64,000 bases of DNA from Nostoc mirabile CHAB5784 (GTDB lineage: Bacteria > Cyanobacteriota > Cyanobacteriia > Cyanobacteriales > Nostocaceae). The stretch's first letter is position 1, and each line of letters starts with the position of its first letter. Of this stretch, positions 42,199 to 50,727 are shown piece by piece. Both the position numbers and the translations under genes were made by a program. A model generated the notes under the pieces. That model saw only the letters and a program-made list of their open reading frames with translations. It searched no databases and had not been told where the DNA came from. The stretch is taken from assembly GCF_020829645.1 (NCBI RefSeq), contig NZ_JAIVFS010000032.1:1-64000 (forward strand), written 5' to 3'.

Positions 42199-44018
42199 TA
42201 TTGAAGCTGTTCAATTAGCTCCATAATTTGTTGGTAATACTGAATATTTCCTTCTTGGTAATACAAGTCTGCGGATTTCTGGAAATCCGCAATTGCTCGT
42301 TGAGAGTCACCCAGATTTCGGTAGACATCTGCCCGAAGGATGTAAGCTGAAGCCCAATGAGGCTGACGCTGTAAAGCGAGGTTCAAGTCTGTAAGCGCTC
42401 CCTGCAAGTCTCCCAATAGAGAACGGCTACGACCGCGATTATACCAATCTTCGGCAAAGCTGGGGTCGATCGCAATCGCACGACTATAATCTTCTATTGC
42501 CCCTTGATAATCTTCTAGGGCATAGCGGGCATTAGCGCGATCGCTGTAAAATGCAGCAGATTGGGGATTTATTTGTAATGCTTGGGTATAATCTGCGATC
42601 GCACTTTCATATTCTTCTAAAGCATAATGGGTAGAACCTCGGTTGTAATATGCTTCAATTAAATCGGGATTAATTTTCAATGCTTGATTATAATCTGCGA
42701 TCGCTCCCTTTTCATCCCCCAAAAGACGACGAGCATTTCCTCGATTGCAGTACGCTTGAGAAAATTCAGGAACAAGCTCTATTGCTTGGGTGTTATCATC
42801 AATTGCTCCCTGTAAATCTTGCAGGGCTTCACGGGCAATACCCCGACCGTAATAAGCTGCGGCTAAGTTATCATTAATCTGTAATGCGCGATCATAATCT
42901 TTAATTGCTCCTTTATGATCACCTAAAGAACGACGAGCCGCCGCGCGATCGCAATATCCTTCAGCTAAACTAGGATTGAGTTGTAATAGGCGATTACTAT
43001 CTTCAATTGCACCTTGATAATCTCCCAGTCGGCGACGAGCGTTCGCCCGAAAGCCGTATACTAAAGCTAGAGTCGGATTTTCTTGTAACGCTTGATCATA
43101 ATCTGCGATCGCACCTTCATAATCCCCAAGAGTACTACGGACAAGACCCCGCTCACAATAGGCTTGCACATCATCAGGATTGAACTTTAGGGCTTGGTTA
43201 AAATCCTCAATTGCTCGGTGATATTCTTTGAGATGGGCAAAAACCAGTCCCCGATTGTAATATGCTCCGGCAAACTTGGGATTGATTTCTAGGGCGCGGT
43301 TGAAATTAGCGATCGCACTTTGATACTCTGCTAAAGAGTAGTAGGCATTACCTCGATTATGATAAGCTTCGGCCAAGTTTGGATCTAATTGTAATGCCCG
43401 GTTATGGTCAGCGATCGCTTCGTGAAAATTTCCTAAGATATGGTGAATATTACCCCGATTGCTGTAAGCTGCGGCAAAATTGGGATGCCACTGTAAAGCT
43501 TGCTGAAAATTAGCGATCGCTCCTTGATGATCGCCGCTCTCAAAACAAGCTACACCTCGATTATGATAAGCATTGGCAATATCAATATTGATATTATCAG
43601 CTAACTGGGTACTAGTTTCGATTGTTTGGATATAATCAGCGATCGCTTTGTCATATTTTTCTAAGGCAAAGTAAGCATTACCCCGGCTGTGGTAAGATTG
43701 GGCGAGATTGGGATCGATTTGTAATGCTTGGTTATGGTCAGCGATCGCTCCTTCGTAATCGGCTAAAAAGTAACGTGCATTACCTCGGTGAAAGTAGGCT
43801 GTGGCAAAATTGGGATTGATTTCTATAGCGCAATTAAAATCTGCGATCGCACCACGATAATCTTTGAGTTGACCACTTAGAATAATTCCTCGATTATGGT
43901 AAGCTTCAGCATAGTTAGGGTTGAGCTTGATTGCTTGGGTGTAAGCTGCGTTCGCTCCTTGATAATCCCCTTGCAAATTGTGATTTAATCCTTGGTTTAA
44001 GAATTCTTCAGCATTCAT
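42198..44018 (-). CDS. large TPR-repeat protein
   Basis: The 606-residue protein consists almost entirely of about 17 tetratricopeptide repeats of 34-35 residues in the form AYHNRGNAYYSLAEYQSAIA-NFNRALEINPKFA. It starts at residue 1 (MNAEEFLNQGLNHNLQGDYQ) and ends VYRNLGDSQRAIADFQKSAD plus a short cap. No signal peptide or catalytic domain. TPR solenoids are protein-binding scaffolds; the partner is unknown. HIP1 (GCGATCGC) occurs at the same place in many repeats (the IAD/IAN codons). The repeats are diverged from each other, unlike those at 54.5 kb. Confidence 0.9.
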   Translation of the reverse strand: MNAEEFLNQGLNHNLQGDYQGANAAYTQAIKLNPNYAEAYHNRGIILSGQLKDYRGAIADFNCAIEINPNFATAYFHRGNARYFLADYEGAIADHNQALQIDPNLAQSYHSRGNAYFALEKYDKAIADYIQTIETSTQLADNINIDIANAYHNRGVACFESGDHQGAIANFQQALQWHPNFAAAYSNRGNIHHILGNFHEAIADHNRALQLDPNLAEAYHNRGNAYYSLAEYQSAIANFNRALEINPKFAGAYYNRGLVFAHLKEYHRAIEDFNQALKFNPDDVQAYCERGLVRSTLGDYEGAIADYDQALQENPTLALVYGFRANARRRLGDYQGAIEDSNRLLQLNPSLAEGYCDRAAARRSLGDHKGAIKDYDRALQINDNLAAAYYGRGIAREALQDLQGAIDDNTQAIELVPEFSQAYCNRGNARRLLGDEKGAIADYNQALKINPDLIEAYYNRGSTHYALEEYESAIADYTQALQINPQSAAFYSDRANARYALEDYQGAIEDYSRAIAIDPSFAEDWYNRGRSRSLLGDLQGALTDLNLALQRQPHWASAYILRADVYRNLGDSQRAIADFQKSADLYYQEGNIQYYQQIMELIEQLQ

Positions 44019-44169
44019 GTAATTTTTTTGGATTTCGACATTCCCTAGCTTTCAGGCAACGGGATTCTTAACGATATGTTTTGAAAATAGTTCTAGCTAT
44101 TATTATGACTCTTGCTAAGATTTTAATTCCTGATTTTATGTTAGCTTTCAGAAAATATTTATTCTTGTG

Positions 44170-44196
44170 GGGTGGGTATTTTACTCGCCCTTTTTT
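44170..44196 (+). terminator. orphan stem-loop with T run
   Basis: GGGTGGGT (44170-44177) can pair, with G-U pairs, with ACTCGCCC (44183-44190), followed by six T. It lies in the spacer upstream of the TPR gene. No plus-strand gene lies upstream. Confidence 0.45.
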
Positions 44197-44335
44197 ATTG
44201 GTATTATTATAGTAATGGATAACACATTGAACTAAGTGCGAGCGCATCTACTATCAACATGGCTAAAGAGTCAGAAAATCGGTTAAAACACTTCAGTAAA
44301 TCGCAAAGTTTTTTCAAAGGCGATCGCTAACCCAG

Positions 44336-44494
44336 ATGAGTAACGCTGGCATCCCACTGAGAGTTATTGAGGAGATATCCGGGCATCGCAACCTAGAACA
44401 GTTGCAGAGATATCTAGAAGTGTCTGACGATCAGGTATTGGGAGCGGCGGCGGCGTTGTCGATGTTGTCAACCATACAGTCTAGCAGTTTATGA
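44336..44494 (+). pseudogene. tyrosine recombinase/integrase, C-terminal fragment
   Basis: A 52-codon frame reads NAGIPLRVIEEISGHRNLEQ then LQRYLEVSDDQVLGAAAALS. This is the end of a phage-type integrase: the GH...L..L.RYLEV pattern contains the active-site His and the nucleophilic Tyr. The earlier catalytic Arg/Lys and HxLR residues and the N-terminal domain are missing. It directly adjoins a GNAT fragment in another frame, so this is a recombination scar. Confidence 0.7.
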
Positions 44495-44597
44495 GGAAAA
44501 CAGAGATGCTTATCGTTTTTATGAAAATTTTGGTTTTAAGGTAACAAAAAAAGGTCTGCAAAAAAATCATAAATATTTAGAAATGACAATCAGTTAG
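44487..44597 (+). pseudogene. GNAT acetyltransferase, C-terminal fragment
   Basis: A 36-codon stretch reads VYEENRDAYRFYENFGFKVT then ends HKYLEMTIS and TAG at 44595-44597. (V)xxxNxxAxxFYxxxGF is the C-terminal motif of GNAT-fold N-acetyltransferases. The acetyl-CoA binding half is absent. It overlaps the last eight bases of the integrase fragment in a different frame. Confidence 0.65.
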
Positions 44598-44633
44598 ACG
44601 ACATTATTTATAATAAATTTTTTAAACATAAAA

Positions 44634-44662
44634 AATCCCTACCGTTCAGTGGCAGGGATTGA
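44634..44662 (-). terminator. terminator of the VapD-like gene
   Basis: AATCCCTACC / GGCAGGGATT stem (about 44635-44662, one mismatch) around GTTCAGT. On the minus strand it is followed by T residues. It lies about 27 bp after the stop at 44689. Confidence 0.6.
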
Positions 44663-44688
44663 AGCTCTATTAAAATTGTTGACCGTCG

Positions 44689-45096
44689 TCAGTTTTCACT
44701 GGGTAAGTTTACTTGAACTGCGGGTAATAGGTCGTTATTTTCTTCAATCCTTAGCATTCTGATATCTCTTACTGCTACAGGAAACCATACTAATTGTTTA
44801 GCTAAATCTTGAACTGCTAGCACACAAGTAACAGCATTTACATTTTCATTTCCAAAGTAAACGCTACCTTGCTGTCTAGTAAAACCGTGTGAAGTCAGTA
44901 CTTTTTTAATCTCACCATAAGCATTGTTATATGGGTCGCCATAGGACTGTCGTAGCAGTTCAATATCCATATCAAAAGCAATTGCGTACACTCTGGTATT
45001 CCTATCTGGGAAATTGTTATTGCTTATTGTAGGGTATGAACTGACGTTTAATTTACTGTTCTTACCTACTAAATTACGTGTTGTTTTTGTGTACAT
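44689..45096 (-). CDS. VapD-family endoribonuclease-like protein
   Basis: About 135 residues. The core (about 37-125) reads VYAIAFDMDIELLRQSYGDP, YNNAYGEIKKVLTSHGFTRQ, QGSVYFG and VRDIRMLRIEENNDL. It agrees with VapD proteins (MYAIAFDL...YG.PYN.AY...L...GF...QGSVY...VRDIRAF). VapD is a ferredoxin-fold RNase related to Cas2, known from Haemophilus and Helicobacter virulence plasmids. The N-terminal 36 residues are an extra basic tail. I chose ATG 45096; a GTG at 45162 would add 22 residues. It lies in a small island of gene fragments, so recent transfer is likely. No vapX-like partner seen. Confidence 0.72.
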   Translation of the reverse strand: MYTKTTRNLVGKNSKLNVSSYPTISNNNFPDRNTRVYAIAFDMDIELLRQSYGDPYNNAYGEIKKVLTSHGFTRQQGSVYFGNENVNAVTCVLAVQDLAKQLVWFPVAVRDIRMLRIEENNDLLPAVQVNLPSEN

Positions 45097-45269
45097 ATTT
45101 TTACTGTAAATACTGTTTAACTCAATTCTACCGAGATAATCCCATAAATGACAATTCCCCACAGCGATCGCTACAGGGAATCAAAGGGTTATGCGGTTTG
45201 TGGTGGTTAGGGTGGGCTAAGTCGCTAGTCTTGATCCTCATAATTATTCATCTGTCAGGATTTGGTGCT

Positions 45270-45764
45270 AACCCAAAAAATGACTACCTGCCTGGAATCT
45301 ACTTCATGCCAGAATATTTGCGTACCGCGATAGTAGCAATTCATCAGTTGCCTCCTATCTCAGAAACCTTGTGGCTGAGAATCATCGGTAGAGGGAACGT
45401 TCAAAAGCAAGCAATTGACGAACTAGAAGCGCTTACTCCTGATAATCCTTTCCGAAAAGCAGCGTTAGAATTGCTGTACAACTTGCAACAAAACTTACAA
45501 GTCACTCAAAATCAAGACGAGGAAGATAGGGAATTACTTATGCGATTAGCACCACTTTACCAACAAGACCGAGAACAGGCTAAACAACAAGGAATTCAGC
45601 AGGGAGAACGCTTGGTGGTGGAAAACTTGCTCAAAGTTCGCTTTGGTGAAATAGATAATGAACTTCAAGCAATTATTGAACCTTTATTGACGTTACCACC
45701 AGAAGAGTTTACGCCTTTACTGTTGCAGTTATCCCGTGAAGAATTAATTGATAGGTTTTCCTAG
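45270..45764 (+). pseudogene. Rpn/DUF4351-type nuclease, C-terminal part only
   Basis: The frame reads YLRTAIVAIHQLPPISETLW then LRIIGRGNVQKQAIDELEAL and ends ELLYNLQQNL...VVENLLKVRFGEIDNEL...LLQLSREELIDRFS. This is the C-terminal half of the Rpn-type PD-(D/E)XK nuclease proteins common in cyanobacteria. The catalytic N-terminal domain is absent: upstream in-frame sequence is short, hydrophobic and overlaps the VapD start. The longest frame opens at 45078 but has no matching start. A strong terminator follows at 45791-45820. Confidence 0.65.
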
Positions 45765-45790
45765 TGTCAATCACATATCCTTTAATGATT

Positions 45791-45820
45791 AGGGAAAAGA
45801 GTTAAACTCTTTTCCCTTTT
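45791..45820 (+). terminator. intrinsic terminator
   Basis: AGGGAAAAGAGTT pairs perfectly with AACTCTTTTCCCT (45791-45817), followed by a T run. It lies 27 bp after the nuclease fragment stop. Confidence 0.85.
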
Positions 45821-45942
45821 TATTTTTTCCACTTTCTACCTCACGTTACAATGTAATATCGAAGACATTAATCCAGTATTATAAAAATCAGTTTATAACT
45901 TTTTTAAGCAATGAAAAGTTTATTTTATAGGTTTGCATCGCA

Positions 45943-46197
45943 ATGGATTTTCTGACAATTCTAGGATTAGTGGCTGCCACAATAACCACAATCTCTTTTT
46001 TGCCACAGATGTTTAAAACGTGGCGAACAAAATCAGCAAAAGATGTTTCTATGGTGACGCTGATTACATTCATAATTGGTGTTTTTTTGTGGTTAATCTA
46101 CGGAATTTATCTCCAAGCCTTGCCAATTATTCTTGCTAATAGCGTGACATTGTTTTTTAACTTGATAATTCTATGGCTTAAAATTAAATATAGATAA
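45943..46197 (+). CDS. SemiSWEET sugar transporter
   Basis: The 84-residue membrane protein has three helices (about 4-24, 35-57, 61-80). It carries the PQ-loop signature SFLPQMFKTWRTKSAKDVS at the end of helix 1, the hallmark of bacterial SemiSWEETs. Two such three-helix bundles dimerise to move small sugars such as sucrose or glucose across the membrane by facilitated diffusion. The substrate here is unknown. The start codon lies within AAUGG context with weak ribosome binding. Monocistronic. Confidence 0.85.
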   Translation: MDFLTILGLVAATITTISFLPQMFKTWRTKSAKDVSMVTLITFIIGVFLWLIYGIYLQALPIILANSVTLFFNLIILWLKIKYR

Positions 46198-46370
46198 AGA
46201 AGCCCTGGCGACTATAAATCGCGGCTACACAAACTATCGTCAGCCTGCGCGGACTAAATAAAACCCACGTTAGCGTAGCATCTCATAGAAAAGAGAAGCA
46301 AAAGTGGTTTTGCCTGTGTAGGCGCGAATTCTATGAGACTCCATTATTCAAACACCCCTAAGAAACACCT

Positions 46371-48017
46371 GTGACATCATCTGTATTTACCTCTGAACGC
46401 CTCCTTTTCACCCCCGCCACCCCAGACACCGACGCTATCCCCATCATTTTTGCCTTTCCCAATGAGTACAGCGTAGGTATCACTAGCCTGGGCTATCAGG
46501 TAGTTTGGGCAACTTTGGCAATGCGTGATGATGTGCAAGTGAGTCGCCTGTTTACAGATACTCACGAACAACTCCCCAGAACCCCGGAAATAGTCGGATT
46601 TTCAATATCCTGGGAACTGGATTATGTAAATATTTTAAATTTGCTGGAATCTTTAGAAATTCCCATTCTGGCAACTTCTCGTGATGATTCTCATCCGATA
46701 ATTTTTGGTGGTGGGCCCGTTCTCACAGCGAATCCCGAACCTTTTGCAGATTTTTTTGATGTAATTTTACTGGGGGATGGCGAAAACCTCCTGGGAAATT
46801 TCATTGAGGCGTACAAAGAAGTTAGAAATGCTTCTAGACAAACTCAACTAAAAAGACTTGCACAAATCCCAGGAATTTATGTACCCAGTTTGTATGAAGT
46901 CGAATATCACAGCATAGATGGTGCAGTAAAGTCAATTAAACCAATTTATCCCGAAATTCCTGCAGTGGTGCAAAAGCAAACTTATCGGGGAAATACTCTA
47001 TCGGCATCGACTGTAGTCACCGAAAAAGCCGCCTGGGAAAATATTTACATGGTGGAAGTGGTGAGAAGTTGTCCAGAAATGTGCCGCTTTTGTTTGGCGA
47101 GTTATCTCACACTGCCTTTTAGAACAGCCAGTCTTGAAGGTTCATTAATTCCTGCCATAGAAAGAGGTTTAGAAGTCACAAATCGGCTAGGATTATTGGG
47201 AGCTTCTGTAACTCAGCATCCAGAATTTGAGACTTTGCTAGATTATATTAGTCAGCCAAAGTACGATGATCTCCGTCTCAGTATTGCCTCAGTGCGAACC
47301 AATACCGTAACAGTGCAGCTAGCAGAAACTTTGACGAAACGAGACACGCGATCGCTTACCATTGCAGTAGAGAGTGGTTCTGAGAAAATCCGCCAAATCA
47401 TCAACAAAAAGCTGCATAACGACGAAATTATCCAAGCGGCCGTAAATGCCAAAGCTGGCGGATTAAAAAGCTTGAAACTCTACGGAATGGCAGGAATTCC
47501 CGGTGAAGAAACAGAGGATTTAGAACAAACCGTGGCGATGATGCGTAATATCAAAAAAGCTGCGCCGGGATTGCGGTTAACATACGGATGCAGCACCTTT
47601 GTACCCAAAGCACACACACCGTTTCAATGGTTTGGGGTGAATCGCCAAGCCGAAAAGCGGTTGCAGTTTTTGCAAAAGCAGCTAAAACCACAGGGGATAG
47701 AGTTTCGCCCAGAAAGCTATAATTGGTCGATTATACAGGCTTTGTTATCAAGAGGCGATCGCAGAGTGTCCCAACTCCTCCAACTGACTCGTGACTTTGG
47801 AGACTCCTTGGGTAGCTACAAACGTGCTTTCAAACAACTCAAAGGACAAATCCCCGATTTAGATTTCTACGTCCACGCCGAATGGTCAACAGAACAAGTA
47901 TTACCCTGGAGCCACTTGCAAGGGCCTCTGCCACAGTCTACACTACTAAAGCATTTGGCTGAAGCTCAGAGTTATATTAACCCATCCCCCAAGGAACTAC
48001 AGCCATTGAATTCATAG
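46371..48017 (+). CDS. radical SAM protein with B12-binding-like N-terminal domain
   Basis: The 548-residue product (GTG start) has an N-terminal Rossmann-like region (about 20-150; IFAFPNEYSVGITSLGYQVV, IIFGGGPVLTANPEPFADFF) of the B12-binding-domain type. A radical SAM domain follows (about 215-440) with the cluster motif CPEMCRFC, a CxxxCxxC. SIASVRTNTVTVQLAETL and IAVESGSEKIRQIINKK are typical barrel segments. Members are uncharacterised in cyanobacteria; a methyltransfer or C-C bond role is possible. It is followed within 10 bp by a CPXCG protein gene and 19 bp later an SRPBCC gene, so these three may be co-transcribed. Confidence 0.82.
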   Translation: MTSSVFTSERLLFTPATPDTDAIPIIFAFPNEYSVGITSLGYQVVWATLAMRDDVQVSRLFTDTHEQLPRTPEIVGFSISWELDYVNILNLLESLEIPILATSRDDSHPIIFGGGPVLTANPEPFADFFDVILLGDGENLLGNFIEAYKEVRNASRQTQLKRLAQIPGIYVPSLYEVEYHSIDGAVKSIKPIYPEIPAVVQKQTYRGNTLSASTVVTEKAAWENIYMVEVVRSCPEMCRFCLASYLTLPFRTASLEGSLIPAIERGLEVTNRLGLLGASVTQHPEFETLLDYISQPKYDDLRLSIASVRTNTVTVQLAETLTKRDTRSLTIAVESGSEKIRQIINKKLHNDEIIQAAVNAKAGGLKSLKLYGMAGIPGEETEDLEQTVAMMRNIKKAAPGLRLTYGCSTFVPKAHTPFQWFGVNRQAEKRLQFLQKQLKPQGIEFRPESYNWSIIQALLSRGDRRVSQLLQLTRDFGDSLGSYKRAFKQLKGQIPDLDFYVHAEWSTEQVLPWSHLQGPLPQSTLLKHLAEAQSYINPSPKELQPLNS

Positions 48018-48028
48018 CTGAAAACTTG

Positions 48029-48217
48029 ATGCAAAACACAGCCGAGTATTACTGCGCCTATTGCGGCGAACCGAACTTAACTTTTATTGACTTGAGTGCT
48101 GGAGGACAGCAATCCTACGTTGAAGATTGTCAAGTTTGCTGTAACCCAAATATTTTGTATGTGCGGGTTGATGAAGATACCCTAGATATCGAGATTGATA
48201 CAGAATCCGAAAGTTGA
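48029..48217 (+). CDS. CPXCG-motif zinc-ribbon-like small protein
   Basis: A 62-residue acidic protein, MQNTAEYYCAYCGEPNLTFI..., with two Cys pairs (CAYC at about 9-12; CQVCC at about 35-39) and a conserved DLSAGGQQSYVEDC stretch. It matches the 'CPXCG motif-containing cysteine-rich protein' family. It probably binds one zinc ion. I chose ATG 48029 over the TTG three bases before. It lies 11 bp after the radical SAM gene, suggesting one transcript. Function unknown. Confidence 0.82.
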   Translation: MQNTAEYYCAYCGEPNLTFIDLSAGGQQSYVEDCQVCCNPNILYVRVDEDTLDIEIDTESES

Positions 48218-48236
48218 ATTTTAGGTTTTTCTTTCC

Positions 48237-48686
48237 ATGCTGCACTTTAAACATTCCTCAGTAATTAATGCCCCATCAGAAGTAGTTTGGAAATTTCACG
48301 AAAGGGCAGATATTTTGCAACTGCTGAATCCACCTTGGCAGCCAGTCCAAGTGGTTCGTCGTGAGGGGGGATTGAACGTGGGCGCTATCACAGAATTTCG
48401 CCTGTTTCTCGGCCCATTACCCTTAACTTGGTTAGCGCGTCATACTGAATGTGAAAAATATCGCCTATTTACCGACGAACAGATATCTGGCCCCTTTGAA
48501 TCTTGGGTACATCGACATGAATTTGAACCGGAAGCTGGCAAAACTAGGCTGACTGACGCTATTTCCTTCTCTATGCCTGGTGGAGGAACAGTTGAATTTG
48601 TCAGTGGTTGGTTAGTGCAAGTGCAACTAGAAGCTATGTTTCGCTATCGTCATTATGTAACGAAACGAGAATGTGAGCCGCAATAG
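48237..48686 (+). CDS. SRPBCC (START-like) family protein
   Basis: The 149-residue protein has the START/Bet v1-like opening HFKHSSVINAPSEVVWKFHE (residues 3-22), then LLNPPWQPVQVVRREGG, FRLFLGPLPLTWLARHTECE and GPFESWVHRHEFEPE. This is the pattern of cyanobacterial SRPBCC cyclase/dehydrase-like proteins that bind hydrophobic ligands in a deep cavity. The ligand is unknown. It starts 19 bp after the CPXCG gene and is likely the last gene of that transcript. Confidence 0.82.
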   Translation: MLHFKHSSVINAPSEVVWKFHERADILQLLNPPWQPVQVVRREGGLNVGAITEFRLFLGPLPLTWLARHTECEKYRLFTDEQISGPFESWVHRHEFEPEAGKTRLTDAISFSMPGGGTVEFVSGWLVQVQLEAMFRYRHYVTKRECEPQ

Positions 48687-49369
48687 CAGAATGTGCTGGT
48701 AGCAAAAATTAATTATCCTAATTTTTCAACCCTTGCCGGGAAACCCACTTTATTAAATAATTCGTAATTCGTAATTCGTAATTCGTAAATTTTGTTTTGC
48801 ATTAGCGAACGCGAGTGCGTCTCTAAGAGTTGCGTTAGCGAGTCCGCGTTCGCGCAGCGTCTCTTCGAGAGCGTCTGGGGATTTTAACCCCACCACAAAA
48901 CTTGTCGCTTGTTAGAAGCGAGGGACTTAAACCCCTCAAAAATGTTAAACCGGGGAACAAGCGATACAAAGCTTGCGAGAAATTCGCCCAACCAAGCATC
49001 GCACCTGTAATCAGTACCGTAGGAGTCATACTTGAAGTTTGAAAAACCTATTTACTATTTATTTGTCCGGTTAATAACACTCTAGAAACCTTCTAACTTT
49101 TGTTAGATTTTTTCTCATATCTTTTCTCATATCCAAAATAGTTTTTTAATGATATTACAAGTTATTGTTAGTAGTTGTTTCGTAAAAATACCTCTGCTTT
49201 ATAGGCTAGGAAAAGCTATTATTGAACTTTTGTTAGATAAATATTTCCTAAACTCCTTAAAATCTCATTCTTTAGAGTTGCTTCTACTTTGAAACTAGAG
49301 ACAGATAGCGTCAAATTGCTAAGTTAAGTAATATGAATAATGTAATGAACTTCTTAAATTAACTTAATA
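48687..49369. other. spacer with dispersed repeats and a tiny SDR relic
   Basis: Three AATTCGT heptamers at 48762-48787 precede a GCGTTAGCGAGTCCGCGTTC-type repeat block (48806-48870). On the minus strand 48998-49029 encodes MTPTVLITGA, the first residues of a short-chain dehydrogenase, after which similarity stops. That is too short to call as a gene. The rest is A/T-rich. Confidence 0.5.
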
Positions 49370-49597
49370 ATGGCAATTTATCTTAGTGATAAAACTGAAA
49401 CTGCATACAATGGCAAAAATTGCAATGCTGCTGAACTTGTGCTGACACCTCAGCCTGAATTTTGGAGCGATCGCTTAGGTATGATTGGTTTTCTAGTTTA
49501 CCTAGTTTGGGAACGGCTACAGCCTAGTGCAGTATGTAGCCGCACTCATTTCCTATACTCCCCGTTAATATTGACTGTCTTTGTTACAGACTGTTAA
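49370..49597 (+). CDS. small protein with a high-light-inducible-like motif
   Basis: The 75-residue frame contains PEFWSDRLGMIGFLVYLVWE at about residues 28-47. Its spacing fits the chlorophyll-binding HLIP motif ExxNxRxAMIGF, with Ser for Asn and Gly for Ala. One membrane helix is predicted there. The region after LQPSAVCSR is not HLIP-like and may be degenerate. HLIPs bind chlorophyll and carotenoid in thylakoids and protect photosystem assembly. It lies upstream of crtW on the same strand, which fits a photoprotection role. Alternative: a chance frame or a decaying hli gene. Confidence 0.45.
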   Translation: MAIYLSDKTETAYNGKNCNAAELVLTPQPEFWSDRLGMIGFLVYLVWERLQPSAVCSRTHFLYSPLILTVFVTDC

Positions 49598-49872
49598 CAA
49601 AGGATCAAAGATAAGACGCTGGTTATTGTAAATACCAGGTTCAACAGTGTCCCCACTCATATCACCCAACCTTTTAACCGAAAACAGTTTTTAGAATAGC
49701 AGTTGCTTGTGTAATACTAGTTAAAGTATCTTAATATTTCTATATATTTTCCAGCAGTGGCATTGGTCAGTGCAAAAAATTGACCACTAACAGATTTTCT
49801 CGGTTAGTTGTTTTTGCCATGACTATATTTTATTTTTGAAATTTTCACCTGAATGCTAGGCGGAGTAAAAGC

Positions 49873-50634
49873 GTGATCCAGTTAGAACAACCACCCAGTC
49901 ATCAAACAAAACGGACTCCAGTAGTGAAAAGTAAATCTGAGTTTAAAGGGCTTTTCATTGCTATTGTTATTGTTAGCGCATGGGTTATTAGCCTGAGTTT
50001 ATTACTTTCCCTTGACATCTCCAAGCTAAAATTTTGGATGTTATTGCCTGTTATACTTTGGCAGACATTTTTATATACGGGATTATTTATTACATCTCAT
50101 GATGCCATGCATGGGGTAGTATTTCCCCAGAATTGCAAGATTAATCATTTTATTGGAACATTGACCTTATCTCTTTATGGCCTTTTGCCATATCAAAAAC
50201 TACTGAAAAAACATTGGTTACACCACCACAATCCTGCAAGTAAAATAGACCCGGATTTTCATAATGGTAAACACCAAAATTTCTTTGCTTGGTATTTTCA
50301 TTTTATGAAAGGTTACTGGAGTTGGGGACAAATAATTGCGTTGACTATTATTTATAACTTTGCTAAATACATACTTCATATACCAATTGATAATCTAACT
50401 TACTTTTGGGTGCTACCCTCGCTTTTAAGTTCATTACAATTATTCTATTTCGGGACTTTTTTACCTCATAGTGAACCAATGGGAGGTTATGTACAGCCTC
50501 ATTGTGCCAAAACAATTAGCCGTCCTATTTGGTGGTCATTTATCACATGCTATCATTTTGGCTACCACGAAGAACATCACCAATATCCCAATGTTTGTTG
50601 GTGGCAGTTACCAAAAATTTACAAAGCAAAATAG
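49873..50634 (+). CDS. crtW: beta-carotene ketolase CrtW
   Basis: The 253-residue membrane di-iron enzyme adds 4-keto groups to beta-carotene, giving echinenone and canthaxanthin. Three histidine boxes are seen: HDAMH in ITSHDAMHGVVFPQN, HWLHHHNPASKIDPDFH, and HFGYHEEHHQYPNV. Four hydrophobic segments lie at about 26-48, 52-72, 155-178 and 185-205. The sequence is almost identical to Nostoc punctiforme CrtW as I recall it. The GTG at 49873 gives the expected start MIQLEQPPSHQ. Ketocarotenoids serve photoprotection and feed the orange carotenoid protein. Confidence 0.95.
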   Translation: MIQLEQPPSHQTKRTPVVKSKSEFKGLFIAIVIVSAWVISLSLLLSLDISKLKFWMLLPVILWQTFLYTGLFITSHDAMHGVVFPQNCKINHFIGTLTLSLYGLLPYQKLLKKHWLHHHNPASKIDPDFHNGKHQNFFAWYFHFMKGYWSWGQIIALTIIYNFAKYILHIPIDNLTYFWVLPSLLSSLQLFYFGTFLPHSEPMGGYVQPHCAKTISRPIWWSFITCYHFGYHEEHHQYPNVCWWQLPKIYKAK

Positions 50635-50727
50635 TTCTTGTTTATCTAATATCATGGCAAATGGCAGCAACAGTCACCCAGTAATCTATATAGTTTGAAC
50701 AAGACATTCTTTTAGATTATCCTGCTT

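Noticed and set aside
44487..44597. GNAT fragment as an intact small gene
   Set aside because: No start codon in suitable position and the acetyl-CoA binding half is missing.
48835..49029. A minus-strand frame starting MTPTVLITGA as a short-chain dehydrogenase
   Set aside because: Only about ten residues fit the family; the remainder is repeat sequence. At most a tiny relic.
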